Shown here piece by piece: positions 21,076 to 31,625 of a DNA stretch of 64,000 bases (position 1 is the first letter of the stretch; each line of letters opens with the position of its first letter). A program made the position numbers and the translations under genes. This DNA comes from Chloranthus sessilifolius (lineage: Eukaryota; Streptophyta; Magnoliopsida; Chloranthales; Chloranthaceae). Below the pieces are notes generated by a model. The model was not told the origin of the DNA. It did not search any database and saw only the letters and a program-made list of their open reading frames with translations. Location of the stretch: the NCBI GenBank assembly GCA_021018995.1, contig CM037585.1, positions 86,528,646 to 86,592,645 of the forward strand, written 5' to 3'.

Positions 21076-23150
21076 CTAAGGGTAATATTTTCTAAGGTAT
21101 ATGGCGTTCCATGGGCTAGGGAGCTCTTCTCTGTCTTGGTTCGCCAGTTTGTAGGGATTTCCAGGATATGCGACTATTATGACGTATGGGCCTTCCCAGT
21201 TCGATTTCAGTTTTCCTTTCGAATAAGCGTACTTGAAAGGCATGATTTTCTTTAAGACTAATTCTCCAATATTAAAGGTTCGTTTGAGGACTTTCTTATT
21301 ATAAGCTCTGGCCACTCTCCTCTGATATACCTGAGTGTGATCAGCTGCCCTTAGACGTATTTCATCGAGCTGCTCTAGCTGCGTGAGTAGGGCAATTCTC
21401 CTCTTGTCTAAGGATAGCTCATCATCGAGTTGAATTTGTAAGGATGGTACTTGTATCTCATATGGTAGGACTGCCTCCATCCCGTAGGTAAGGAGGTAGG
21501 GAGTTTGGCCAGTGGCCGTACGAATAGAGGTCCTATAGGCCCAGAGTGCTTCTAGTAGTCGTTCAGGCCAGTCGGCTCCATTCCTTATTTCTACTGTGTG
21601 TTTCGGGATTTGAATCAGCGTTTTGTTTATAACTTCTGCCTATCCATTGCCTTGAGGGTAGAATGGTATGAGTGTCATAGATCGATATCGTACTTCTTGC
21701 ATAACTTATTTATTTTCTCTGTGATGAACAGTAGTCCGTTGTCAGTGACAAACATCCTGACTACTCCAAACCTGGTAATGATATTCTGAATGATAAACCT
21801 TATGAGTGTTGAAGCGATGATTCAGACATAGGATTCAGCTTCTGCCCATTTGGTGTAGTATTCGATCACTGTAAGTATGAATGCGTGCTTGTGAGTGCTC
21901 CCAATGGTGTCTGTGAAAAGTCCGATGATATCGAAGGCCCACATCAAAAATGGCCATGGCGAAGTCATAGTATTTAATGCAACTAATGGAGCTTTGACGA
22001 GTGCGATCTGTTCTTGGCATTGCTTATAGGATTGGACATAGAGGTGGCAATCTCTGATCATTGTCAGCCAAAAGTAGCCTTGTTGTGTAACTTGATCAAC
22101 GATTATTTGTCTACCAGAGTGGGCCCTACAGGCACTGGCTTGTGCTTCTCGGATGATGTATTATCCTTCGGTAGTCGTGACGCATCGTAGTAGTGCTCCT
22201 TTAGTGAAAGCCTCTTTATATAATGTTTTGCCGAGTATATAGAATCGGGTGCATTGGTTCCTTATAGTCTTTCGTTTGATCTTCATGGCGTCTTGAGAGA
22301 CGTGTCGATGTTTCAAGAAGTTCCAGATGTCGAATACCACGGTTGCCCATCATCGGTCGGTGATTTTTCAAATCTGAACATAGCGACTTCGATTTTCGTC
22401 TCGACGTGCTTTTTAGGAGCGAGTGCTTCTTTCAGCCCTGTACTTGTGGGGAGGACAGGTAATTCTCTCTTGACGGTCCATGCTACCTCGTGGGCGGGTA
22501 CTGTCAACTTTTTGATGAAGAAGGTCTTGGTACTATGCTTGATAGGTATTTTGATGACTGAGGCTAGCATGGCTAAGAAATCTGCAAGCTCATTTTCTAA
22601 TCTAGGGACGTGCATGAAAGAGATTCTTTTAAATTTTTTTACTAAATATTGAGCGGTTTCTAAGTATGCCATTAGTCTCATTACCTTAGTTTTCCATCCT
22701 CCTATAACTTGTGAAATTATTAGTTTGGAATCACCAATGATTTTTAACTGTTTAACACCTAATTGTAGTGTTGCTCGTAGTCCAACTATAAAGGCTTCGT
22801 ATTCTGCGACATTATTAGTGACAGAGAAATCTAGCTGAAAAGCTTTAGATATGACAACTCCTTCTGGGCTTAGGAGGACTATCCCAATGCCTTTTCCTTT
22901 GTGATTTAGAGCACCGTCAAAATAAAGGATCCATGACGTCTTATCGGGCTCTTTATTATGAATCATGAATAGGTCCTCATCAGGAAAATCCACATGTATG
23001 GGTTCATCACTAGGGAGTGGGAGATCTGTGAGGTAATCGGCGATTACATGTCCTTTGATCGATTTCTACTTGACGTAAGTGATATCGAATTCTTACAATA
23101 GAATATGCCAATGAACGATCTTTCCTGATATTGCGGGCTTTTCGAACCCC
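21076..23150 (-). pseudogene. RNase H and integrase remnants of element C
   Basis: From the right: the end of the first RNase H (FEKPAISGKIVHWH wording, then SIKGHVIADYL); the second, plant Tat-specific RNase H (LYFDGALNHKGKGIGIVLL, NNVAEYEAFIVGLRATLQLG, IIGDSKLIISQVIGGWK); the integrase N-terminus (CHLYVQSYKQCQEQ); the core (WAFDIIGLFTDTIGSTHKH); and the C-terminus (21480-21076, with GKLKSNWEGPYVI). A duplicated RNase H is characteristic of the Tat clade. The middle of integrase (21480-21822) is scrambled by stops and shifts. RT is absent: similarity stops abruptly near 23150. Confidence 0.88.
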
Positions 23151-23248
23151 ATGAAACCAAAGTTTCATTAGCAGACCGTCCCTATACTCTAACGCAACAT
23201 CTCAAACGTATATTACATGTTAAGAAAATCAGAAATTTCTAATGCTTA

Positions 23249-23260
23249 GCTCTGATACCA
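23249..23260 (-). promoter_or_regulatory. Primer binding site, initiator tRNA-Met type
   Basis: Minus strand reads TGGTATCAGAGC, the standard plant primer site pairing with the 3' end of initiator tRNA-Met. It lies 2 bp from the LTR end (23263). Confidence 0.88.
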
Positions 23261-24135
23261 ACTGTGACAGCCTGAATTTCCGGCCCTAGAAACCCGCGTC
23301 GTCAGGTCGGTCCATAATACTGAACCCCGAATGCATCGAATGGAGCACTTGGCACATCCACACACAAAGCGAAAAACAAAGCAGAACTCTAACTATATAG
23401 ATAGAGTCATCATATAAGCAAGAAATCTCTAATTCTAATATCAAAGTGCGCTAAAAAATAACAGTTCTAAATCCATGTGAGTACGCATGAACAAAAGAAT
23501 CGAACAAAACCACCAGTGATGGCCATCCATCACCAAAACATGGTTTACAAAATAATAGTTGAAATAATTACAAATATTTGAATCTCTACAATAAAAAGGC
23601 AACACATACCAAGCCGTATCTACACAAAATCTCACACTAAACACTCTCGCTAGCAGAAGAACTCCTCAGGCGGAGGCTTTGACTCTTCCCCCAGAACATA
23701 CTCGGAGTCCTCCAATTCAATATCTTTCGTGCCAGTGTCTTCACCTATACCTGTGTGATATAGTCAAAGGGTGAGCTTCATCCAAGGTCAATAGAGAAAA
23801 TATCCATAGCATGCATTTTTATCACATCACACATATATCTCATGATAGATATTAAAATAATTGAAGATCACATTGAAACACATTTAAATCAAAACGAAAC
23901 AAATCATATGCAGAATCCTGAGTATAACATGGTTTCCAAAGCTTTTCACGTCTCACACAAAGAAAACTTAAATCGATAACTTAACTAATCTCTCGAGCAT
24001 ATATAGCATCGAGATCCACAATATACTGATGGGAATACCCACCATAGTTGTTCAATAAACTATTTCACAATGTCATGCCCCTGGCTCTGTCAACAGGGTC
24101 ACTTGAGCTCACATTGACCATTTTTGGTCCACAAT

Positions 24136-24243
24136 GTACGGATATCCTGTCGTACCGGTCACACAAAGTTATACGGATATCCCGTCATACCAATCATGGA
24201 TATCCCATCGCGTCGATCACGGATATACCGCCGTGTCGGTTGG
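24136..24243. repeat. Four degenerate 23-35 bp repeats in LTR D
   Basis: Four copies of 'ggatatcccgtcgtacc'-like units, each holding GGATAT followed by a CpG-rich half, at about 24137, 24172, 24197 and 24219. Transcribed (R/U5) side of the TATA box. Confidence 0.75.
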
Positions 24244-24687
24244 GTATTCTCACATAAACCTTAAATCAAAGTGAGGAGCTAAATTATAGTTTATCGTCGT
24301 GAATTATGGTAATTTATAGCTAGGTTTAGGATTGAAGAATGGAACTTCACACACACATATGTCACACACACACACTTATCACACTTGAATCCGTGTACGA
24401 AGCCCATGTAGTTGAAATGACAAAGTGTTATGATTTTCACACACAGACACAGATTACATCATAACTCATATGTTTATCATAGTAAAGGTACATGATATAG
24501 GATTTTCCCTACCTCACGCGCAATCCACATGAAGTCTTTTCTTTCCACCAGCACTTTCATATCACACGCTCACAGTCTAGACCTAGAACACATCAAGTCA
24601 TGTCTTACACATCAAAATAATGAAGCAAAAGAGGTCTCAGAAGTCCTCTTTCTCAAAATTGAGAAATGCTAGAGTCTGGCAAAGTTG

Positions 24688-25130
24688 ATCGATCGAATCC
24701 CCAATCCGATCGATCGGTTTCAAAATCGATCGATCAAAATCCATTTCAATCGGGCCGTTTCCTTCACAAATATACAATTCTTTGTTTGTATAACCTATTT
24801 AACACTCAAAAACCCAATCTCACTTCACATTTTCAACCTGTCGAGCCTACAGGCATCCTGTTGAGCTTTTAGGTGAACCTGTCGACAATCCTGTCGAAGT
24901 CACATATGAACCTGTCGAGTTTGCACAACATCCACTCGAACAGAAGAAAACCAAATAAGAACCTCTCGAGCTGAGCACAAAGTTTGTCGAGACACAATTC
25001 GATCGATCGAATTCCCACTTGATCGATCAAATTCCCTTCTGAAATCACACTTCTCTGTTCTGTTTTATATAACTATTTCCTGACAAAATCGATCGATTGA
25101 TTCTCATTTCGATCAATCGATTTTTTCAGA
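24688..25130. repeat. CGATCGATCG and CCTGTCGAG motif cluster in LTR D
   Basis: Five or more copies of the self-complementary (GATC)2GA / CGATCGATCG type (24688-24740, 24998-25028, 25088-25125), with intervening CCTGTCGA units (24836-24935). Unlike the Athila clusters, this one lies downstream of the candidate TATA box. Confidence 0.8.
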
Positions 25131-25683
25131 TTCTCAGATCTTCGAGCTTTTCTTCCTATGTTTTATTTCTCCTAAAACCCTTCACATTGATTATAACTTC
25201 TTAGGGCATTTATTGCCCATTCACACTACATACTTACACAATAAATTCTAATCCCTAAGGGCATTAATTATCCAACTACAACTCATAATTCCTCATGATT
25301 TTAAATACAAATTCTTACCTTAAATCATAATCCTTGCACACCAACGGTCTAGGTCTTTAGATCATTAACTCCTTTCTCATTCACCAAAGTTTTGCAAATC
25401 TATCTCCTTATGGTCAAATCGATACACATGAGGGTTCTCTTCTTCTCTTCTCTTTTCTTTACAAGTTGGGTCTCATGCAACTAGGTAAGAAACGAAATTT
25501 CTCATCTAAGTCTAGCTTTTATACTTAAAGTTTTTGTTTGGGTATTAGGTCCATATACCGTATGTTAGTATACATCATCTCATCAAACGGTCATTTCATC
25601 TTTAATTCTGATTCTTATTTCATTTATCAGATCAAATTTATTTTCTTGAGTTGTGTGACCCGTCGGGCACGCATCCCGAGTCA

Positions 25684-27522
25684 TATGGTTCGGAAGTCAA
25701 AATTTTTGAGTATTTACAAGCAAGCTCTCGAAATATCTGTTACAAAAATGGCTTCCTCCCTCACTTATGTTGGCCTATGGAGCTTCAAACCGTGAGAATA
25801 TATTCTCCCTGATAAAAGGGATTACCACCTTATGATCATTTGTTTTTGTGTCTGCTGCCTCGACCCACTTTGAAATATAGTCGACAGCTACAAGTATATA
25901 CATAAATCCAAAAGATGGTGGGAAGGGACCCATGAAGTCTATGCCCCAAACATCAAAGGGCTCTACGACCAATATTGGTTGGAGAGGCATCATGTTCCAT
26001 CAGGACATGGACCCTGCTTTTTGACATTGGTCACATGCCAAACAAAAGTTATGGGCATCTTTGAATAATGATGGCTAATAAAATCCTAATTGTAGTACCT
26101 TAGCAGCCGATTTCTTTTCACTGAAGTGGCCCCCACAAGCATAAGTATGACAAAATTATAAAATATTATGGGTGTCACTATCGGGAACACATTTTCCAAT
26201 TATTTGGTCTGAGCATATCTTAAATAAATCAGGATTCTCCCAAGTATAATATTTTATATTAGAAAAGAAAATATATTTGTCATATTTGGACCAGGCCGGA
26301 GGAATCTTACCTGTGGCCAAACACGACAACCAGAAGTTCTTTCTCAGTAGTGGTGTAATTCACCTGAGCTTCAATCAAGGTTCGGCTTGCATAATAAATT
26401 ACGTGAAGGATCTTATCTTTTTGCTGTCCCAGGACTGCACCTATTGCATAATAAGAAGCGTCACACATTACTTCAAAAGGTAGGGAGTAGTCCAGAGGTT
26501 GAATGATTGGTGCTGATGAGAGATTTGCTCGAAGTTTATTGAATGTGTCACGACAGGCATCATCGAAGTCGAAAGGTACATCATTCGCTAATAGGTGACA
26601 TAAAGGTCTCAAAATTTTTGAGAAGTCTTTAATGAAGCGGCGATAGAAGCCAGCGTGGCCAAAGAATGATCAAATCTGTCCTACCGAAGTTGGTGGTGGT
26701 AGATTTGCTATTATATCGATTTTGGCCCTGTCAACTTCCATTCCTCTCCTAGAAACGATATGCCTAGGACTATGGCTTCCTGAACCATAAAATGGCTCTT
26801 CTCCCAACTTAACATCAAATTAGTCTTCTCACATCTCTCTAGAACAAGGGCAAGATGATCAAGACAAGAGTCAAACGTTCGGCCAAATATCGAGAAGCCA
26901 TCTATGAATACCTTAAAAAACTTGTCTATCATATCGAAAAAGATGCCCATCATACATCTTTGGAACATTACTAAAGCATTGCATAACCCAAAGGGCATAT
27001 GGGGATAAGCAAACGTTCTAGAAGGACACGTAAAGGTAGTCTTTTCTTAATCTTTCAGGTATATCAAAACTTTATTGCACCTTGAATATCCATCTAGAAA
27101 CTAAAAATACTTCTGACCTCAAGTTTTTCTAGAATTTGATCAATAAAGGGCAATGGGAAGTGATCCTTGCAAGTCATTGAGTTTAGCTTTCGGTAATCAA
27201 TACATATGCGCCAACCTGTGGTTTCGCGTAATGATACCAACTCACTGGCTGAATTTTCTTTGACTGTAATCTCAAGCTTCTTTGGGACTACTTGAATGGA
27301 GATCACCCACTCACTATCAGAAATTGGGTATATAATTCCAGCATCTAGTAATTTTATGATTTATTTTTGGACAACTTTCCTCATATTTGGATTTAGTCGT
27401 TGCTGACTTTCTTGTGAAGTCTTGGCATTGTCCCCTAAATGAATTTGATGCATTCATATTGATGGATGAAGCCTTTTAAGGTCAGCGATAGCTCACCCTA
27501 TCGCACGCTTATGCTTCGTAAG
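25684..27522 (-). pseudogene. Athila pol fragment E (RT, RNase H, integrase)
   Basis: An older Athila copy on minus, matching about 925-3040 of element 1. RT pieces: ETTGWRICIDYRKLNSMT, FPLPFIDQIL, MPFGLCNALVMFQRC; the catalytic motif has decayed to FIDGFSIFG, losing the second Asp. RNase H: VMCDASYYAIGAVLGQ, TTTEKELLVVVF. Integrase: [15 protein letters not shown]. An internal deletion of roughly 300 bp joins the RNase H middle (near 26310) to the integrase N-terminal region, and the frame is broken repeatedly in RT. The left end is cut by D at 25683, the right end by A at 27523. GTAAG (27518-27522) is the expected target site of A. Confidence 0.9.
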
Positions 27523-27932
27523 TGTAGACCCTCAAATTTGGCCCCAGGCCCGATAGAGACACTTTTTGAGAGAGGTGCACTTTCGAGCTTTTGATGGCAT
27601 GTATGGAACCCTTAAAAACCTCCTAGAACCCTTAGGATCCATCTCAAACTCTTAGGAATCATTCTAGACCCCTTATAAATTGTCCCAAACCTTTAGAAAC
27701 CAATCCCGATCTTTAGAACCCATTCCGAACCTAAACCTGACTTTTTCAGGCAATGGATGATGAGTGGTTCATCAGGACTAGTTGGGATCTTCTAATGCAA
27801 TTAAATCTTATGCCATTGAAAATTAAAAGTCCCCAGCATTCCAACGAGCCAAGAATTGCCCCGATCCGAGCTGTACATCAAAAGATATGGCATTCCGAAA
27901 TAGGGATTTCAGGGTAGGATCACATGAGATTT

Positions 27933-28097
27933 GGAGCATCTATTAGATGCGCCAAACCATTTCTCCCCAGAAATGGCTTGGCGCAACTAATAGTTGCTCC
28001 AACTATAAATGGGTCCCACCTCGAGCATCCAACTTCCTAGGCCACTGTGTGACATTGTTTTATTGTGTATTTGCGTGACGCATCTATTAGTTACATC
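27933..28097. promoter_or_regulatory. Palindrome cassette in U3 of A 5' LTR
   Basis: Three 21-bp near-palindromes at 27933-27953 (TCTA/TAGA type), 27980-28000 (ACTA/TAGT type) and 28077-28097 (decayed). The first two start 47 bp apart. Their 26-bp spacer is itself an inverted repeat, ccatttct...agaaatgg around CCCC. The group lies about 290-450 bp upstream of the LTR TATA box. Confidence 0.85.
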
Positions 28098-28380
28098 AAG
28101 CTTATGAACAGTGACCCTGAGTTTTTGCCTTGAAAATTGAGATTGGGGTTTAACTTGTTGACCATCTTGATCTTTGGGGTGTGTTTTACTAGTTCTGTTG
28201 CACCCATTCCCTATCTATTTGCATCCCTTTAAGTGCTTTAAACCTCTAACCTATCATCCACCATTGGAGCATCTCTTCACATATTTCAAGGCTCCAAAAA
28301 TCCTAGGAAACCTTAGATGGCTAGATTACCTAATTCCTAACCTCGTTTAGTCTCTAAACACCCTCCTAACCTCTCTTTTC

Positions 28381-28390
28381 CTATAAATAG
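28381..28390 (+). promoter_or_regulatory. TATA box of A 5' LTR
   Basis: CTATAAATAG followed by AGAGGCACCCC. The same sequence is at 50547-50556 in the 3' LTR and at 51878-51887 (minus) in the LTR of B, so it is conserved in all three LTR copies. Confidence 0.75.
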
Positions 28391-29107
28391 AGAGGCACCC
28401 CTCCCTTTACAAAGGCTTGAAAAATTTGCAAAAATAAGAGATTAATGAACCCCCTCTCTCTCTCCTCTAGTGCACCTTTTGCATACAAATTCTAGAATTC
28501 TCAAACTCCCTTTGAGACCCAACCTTTCATCCAAAAGCTCTAGGTTAGGTGTGTGCGACCCCATAGCCTTCTCTCTCTACCTCTTAGCTATCAAGCCCTA
28601 GGAGCTAGAATCCCATTTCTCACCATACAAGCCATTGAAGCTCACCAAAACAAGCCTAAGCAAGTTCCATAGCGGTGCAATAAGGGCCCGAGAGCTCCGA
28701 TTCTCCCTTCTATTCCTCTACCTTCTCGGTTCTCCCTCCATCCTCTCATTTGTGCCTTTACGTCGTCAAATTTTTGGTATGAATGGAGGGGCACAAATAG
28801 AATTTTAATGCCCCTTGGGCAAAAGGAAGACCTTTTTGCCTTTTTTATTTTATTTGTGTTTTGGCCATAAGTAGAGACCACATTAAGGAGGTTGATTGGG
28901 TGCCTAACACCTTCCCAATCGATAACCGAAGCCCCTACCCAAGAGCCTTTGGCGTAGTCCGGATTCAGAGTCAATTTTTGGTACTGCGGTGCTCTTTAAA
29001 TTTTATTTGGGTTTCTCGGGACACCAAAAGCTCTGGGTGGCGACTCTATAATTTTAAGTGTGCACATCTTCGTGACGGGATTGTCTCGATTCCCACGGTT
29101 GCACAGA

Positions 29108-29125
29108 TGGCGACTCTGCTGGGGA
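29108..29125 (+). promoter_or_regulatory. Primer binding site of element A
   Basis: TGGCGACTCTGCTGGGGA, 2 bp after the LTR. This wording is that of Tat/Ogre elements, reported to pair with tRNA-Arg. An extra TGGCGACTCT lies 70 bp upstream inside the LTR (29038-29047), and B keeps the same internal copy (51215-51224, minus). Confidence 0.82.
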
Positions 29126-30460
29126 GTAGCTAGTAGAGCTTACCCTCGAATTTTGGTCATTTTCTTTGAATTTACTAACCTTGTTCCGTTTTATTGCTTT
29201 TTGTTACTCACCCCTCCGATTATGTCATTTTACTCACCCTTGCTTTTATATCCTTTATGAGCCTTAGCCGATTGGCGGGCCTACTTGCGCACCATCTTAA
29301 ATTTTTTTACATTTATGTCATTTTAAGTACCTTAGCTGAATGACAGTCTATTTGTGCATTGTCATTTAATTTTCTTTACCTTTACGTCATTTTAAGTGCC
29401 TTAGCTATTTGGTGGGCCTACGTGCGCACTTACATTTCTGTAATCATATCACAAATAGTGGATGCCAGTCCGTAGAGGCGGCACGGGATCACCCCTTGTC
29501 TTTGAACTCTAAGCAAACTCCCTTTAAAAGTGAAAATTAAAATTGAACCAACAAGAGGGACTTAAATTGATTTTGCGGGATAGATTTTTGCGGGTTGGGA
29601 TATTTAGGGACACACACAAATTCTCAGGTCTTAGTACGGTGGCAACCCCTAGTGGTGATGATCCAGAAAAGTCCCAACCCACCTAGTACCAGAGAAAGCG
29701 CTTGCGCTTGAGGTATATCAAGTGGGTAACCTTCTCGTTACCAAGCTTAAAACTTGGGGAAAAGTGAGCGTTAGCGGAGCTGCACCGGCCTTGTAAACCC
29801 TTAGGATCGGTGAGGAAAGAGACGGATCATAAACAATCCATCCCCGGAAGCATAGCTTCTAGAAAAACTAGGTTAGAAGACTCATTTTAGGCTGAAAATC
29901 CTGCCATCAAGTAGTCTGGAGGTTTCTTTTTGCCTTGCGCCACTAATACATGCGCCAAGGCAAAATTCCCCAGAAATACACTGGCGCATGTATTAGTTGC
30001 ACCAGCTTTATTCTGGGCATTTTTGGTCTGGCGCACTTAATAGTCGCACCAGCCTTGTGTTAGATAGCAGCATCTCGAATCTATGGCCTGTTTCACATCC
30101 CAGACTCCCCGATTAGTATTTTTAGTGTCTCTGTTTGGGCCCTGCAACTTTCGACACCCAATACGCCCTCGCCGGTCAAGAGAAGGTTACTTCTTTTTTA
30201 CTCATTCCGAGGGATCAGGTTGTTTGCATTGGTTTCCATGCCTTTAATAGATCAAGGGGTTTCCCTTTGATTCTTTTGAAGCATTTCGAAGCCTTTGTTG
30301 CAAGACCTATTTAGGGTACGAGAGCCACCCAAAAAGGGAATTCAAAAGACCCCGAAATCCTTAAATCTTTTCACTTATAAAAATTCAAAAAAAAAATTAA
30401 AATAAAAAATTCTAAAAATAGAGTTTTGTTAGTGTTAGCACAACGACATCATCGTACCCT
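29126..30460 (+). other. 5' leader of element A
   Basis: About 1.3 kb without a supported ORF. 29260-29435 holds about three units of a repeat built from 'ccttagc', 'gggcctacktgcgcac' and 'cattttaagt'. 29934-30050 holds a palindrome cassette. The region just before gag is A-rich (30380-30420). Whether the leader hosts a second promoter or RNA structure is open. Confidence 0.6.
29934..30050. promoter_or_regulatory. Palindrome cassette in the leader of A
   Basis: Near-palindromes at about 29936-29956 (decayed), 29983-30003 and 30030-30050; the last two start 47 bp apart as elsewhere. Arms are mixed types (TGTA on one side, TAGT on the other in the second copy), so these copies are more eroded than those upstream of the antisense genes. 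About 410 bp upstream of the gag frame. Confidence 0.75.
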
Positions 30461-31384
30461 TTGTCATCCCGTAGGGGAAGGAGGAAGCTTTACGAGCCCT
30501 ACCTGAGGCACCCGTACCCTACCCGACACCAAGCCATGTCGTGGGCTATGGATCTGGCCTATGCCGATCCCAACTCATCCCCACCGCATTCCCCAACCCA
30601 TTCTCATGTGGAAGAAATTTTCGCATCAATCCCCCTCACACAATCACCCTTCACCATTTCCGGCCCGTTCGGCGCCCCCATCTTTCCATCTACCACCTCC
30701 CAAAATATCCAAAATCCAACCCCCCATTCCCCATTTTTACAAGCCATGCCTTCATCCATGGCCATTCCTAACCCATCTCACCTTCCATCCACACCCATTC
30801 AAAACCCGGCTGGATCCTCCACCTTCACCAATATACCCTATTTTTCATCCGCCCGATGCATACCCAATCCACCCACATCTATCCATGCCGCATCCAATCC
30901 CCCATATATTACTCCATCTACCCAAGTCATGCCCATTTTTTTCGAGGCCATGACTAGCTTTCCTCTCTCATCCATGCCCCATACATCCTCCCCACACATG
31001 CCCAATCCGTCCCCATTAACCAATGACCCATCTTATTTTTCTAACCCACCCCATATCCCACCACTTACCCGGGTCATGCCCGATTTTATCAGGGCCATGC
31101 CCAATTTTTTCTCCTCATCCACCCCATCCATGCCCCTCCAACCCTTAAATACCCCATCTCCATCCGATCTCCTTTCCGTGGCCATGATGGAAGAGATGGT
31201 CCAACCCTACACTAGGTGGAAGGCCTCCCAAAATATCCCCTCTCATCCACACCCCACATCCATGGATCCTTCTCATACCCTATCTAGCCTTCATGCCTCA
31301 TTCTCCCATGACCCCCATCATCCATACCATCCAAACCCCCATTACCCGCCTTCCCCAAGGCCCAATGGCCCAAAACCCCACGGA

Positions 31385-31625
31385 CCATACCACCAATGGC
31401 CCATGGCCCAGACCCACCAATGGTCCATGACCCAGACCCACCAATGGCCCATGGCTTAGACTCACCATGGGCCCATGGCCTAGACCCACCAAGGGCCCAT
31501 AGCCTAGACCTATCAAGGGCCCATGCCCCAAACCCATCAAGGGCCCATGGCCCAAAACCACCAAGGGCCTATGGCCCAGACCCCCCAAGGCCCACTGGGC
31601 TAGACCTATCATGACCAAGGCTTTA
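31385..31625 (+). repeat. 24-bp coding minisatellite in gag of A
   Basis: Units around 'accaagggcccatggcccag' encode an 8-residue repeat (HQGPMAQT and variants). Four units have TAG for CAG at the same codon: 31457, 31481, 31505 and 31601, spaced by 24 or multiples of 24. Confidence 0.88.

Larger units (their letters stand above)
16003..23150 (-). mobile_element. Tat-like element C, 3' half, with antisense gene
   Basis: Minus-strand RNase H and integrase (23150-21076) are followed, in element orientation, by a region holding a plus-strand multi-exon gene (17589-19443). Its 3' LTR would be left of 16003, beyond element 2, which is inserted here. RT, protease and gag are missing on the right. 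The layout of pol plus a convergent gene is the same as in A and B, but the sequence belongs to another subfamily. Confidence 0.75.
23151..25683 (-). mobile_element. Element D: LTR plus about 110 bp of leader
   Basis: On minus, a 2.4-kb LTR, a primer binding site and about 100 bp of leader are followed directly by element C's RNase H. Either D is a separate element truncated at 23150, or C and D are one element that lost gag, protease and RT. Same orientation and correct order favour the second reading, but an initiator-Met primer site differs from that of Tat element A. Confidence 0.7.
23263..25683 (-). repeat. 5' LTR of element D (2,421 bp)
   Basis: In element orientation it starts TGACTCGGGATG at 25683 and ends GGCTGTCACA at 23263. 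The left end is fixed by the primer site. The right end is set where Athila fragment E resumes (tatggttcgg at 25684 aligns with about 925-950 of element 1). A candidate TATA (agtataaaag on minus) is at 25517-25526. The LTR contains a CA microsatellite near 24349-24390 and two further repeat zones listed separately. Confidence 0.72.
27523..29105 (+). repeat. 5' LTR of element A (1,583 bp)
   Basis: Starts TGTAGACCCTCAAATTT and ends CGGTTGCACA, 2 bp before the primer site. The start matches the LTR start of element B read on minus (ending at 52775). Near the start (27600-27740) are about six degenerate 20-25 bp units around 'acccttaggaatcat'. Three palindromes lie at 27933-28097 and a TATA box (CTATAAATAG) at 28381-28390. 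Confidence 0.93.

Noticed and set aside
24688..25028. GATCGATC arrays as bacterial contamination or vector
   Set aside because: They sit inside an LTR with plant primer site and TATA box, continuous with plant retrotransposon sequence.
28642..28974. 110-residue minus ORF in the LTR (similar at 50762-51043, and 51192-51593 on plus)
   Set aside because: It recurs because the LTR recurs; it spans the LTR transcribed region and has no recognisable domain. A conserved LTR ORF cannot be fully excluded.
27933..30050. Palindromes as intrinsic terminators, MITE termini or CRISPR repeats
   Set aside because: Eukaryotic context, no U-tract, no terminal-repeat-flanked insert, spacing 47 bp with related spacers, and tied to promoters of one family.
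30461..31459. Proline-rich ORF that could be a host extensin or cell-wall protein
   Set aside because: It is in frame, apart from point stops, with the Tat gag core downstream, and lies between a primer site and pol; no signal peptide.
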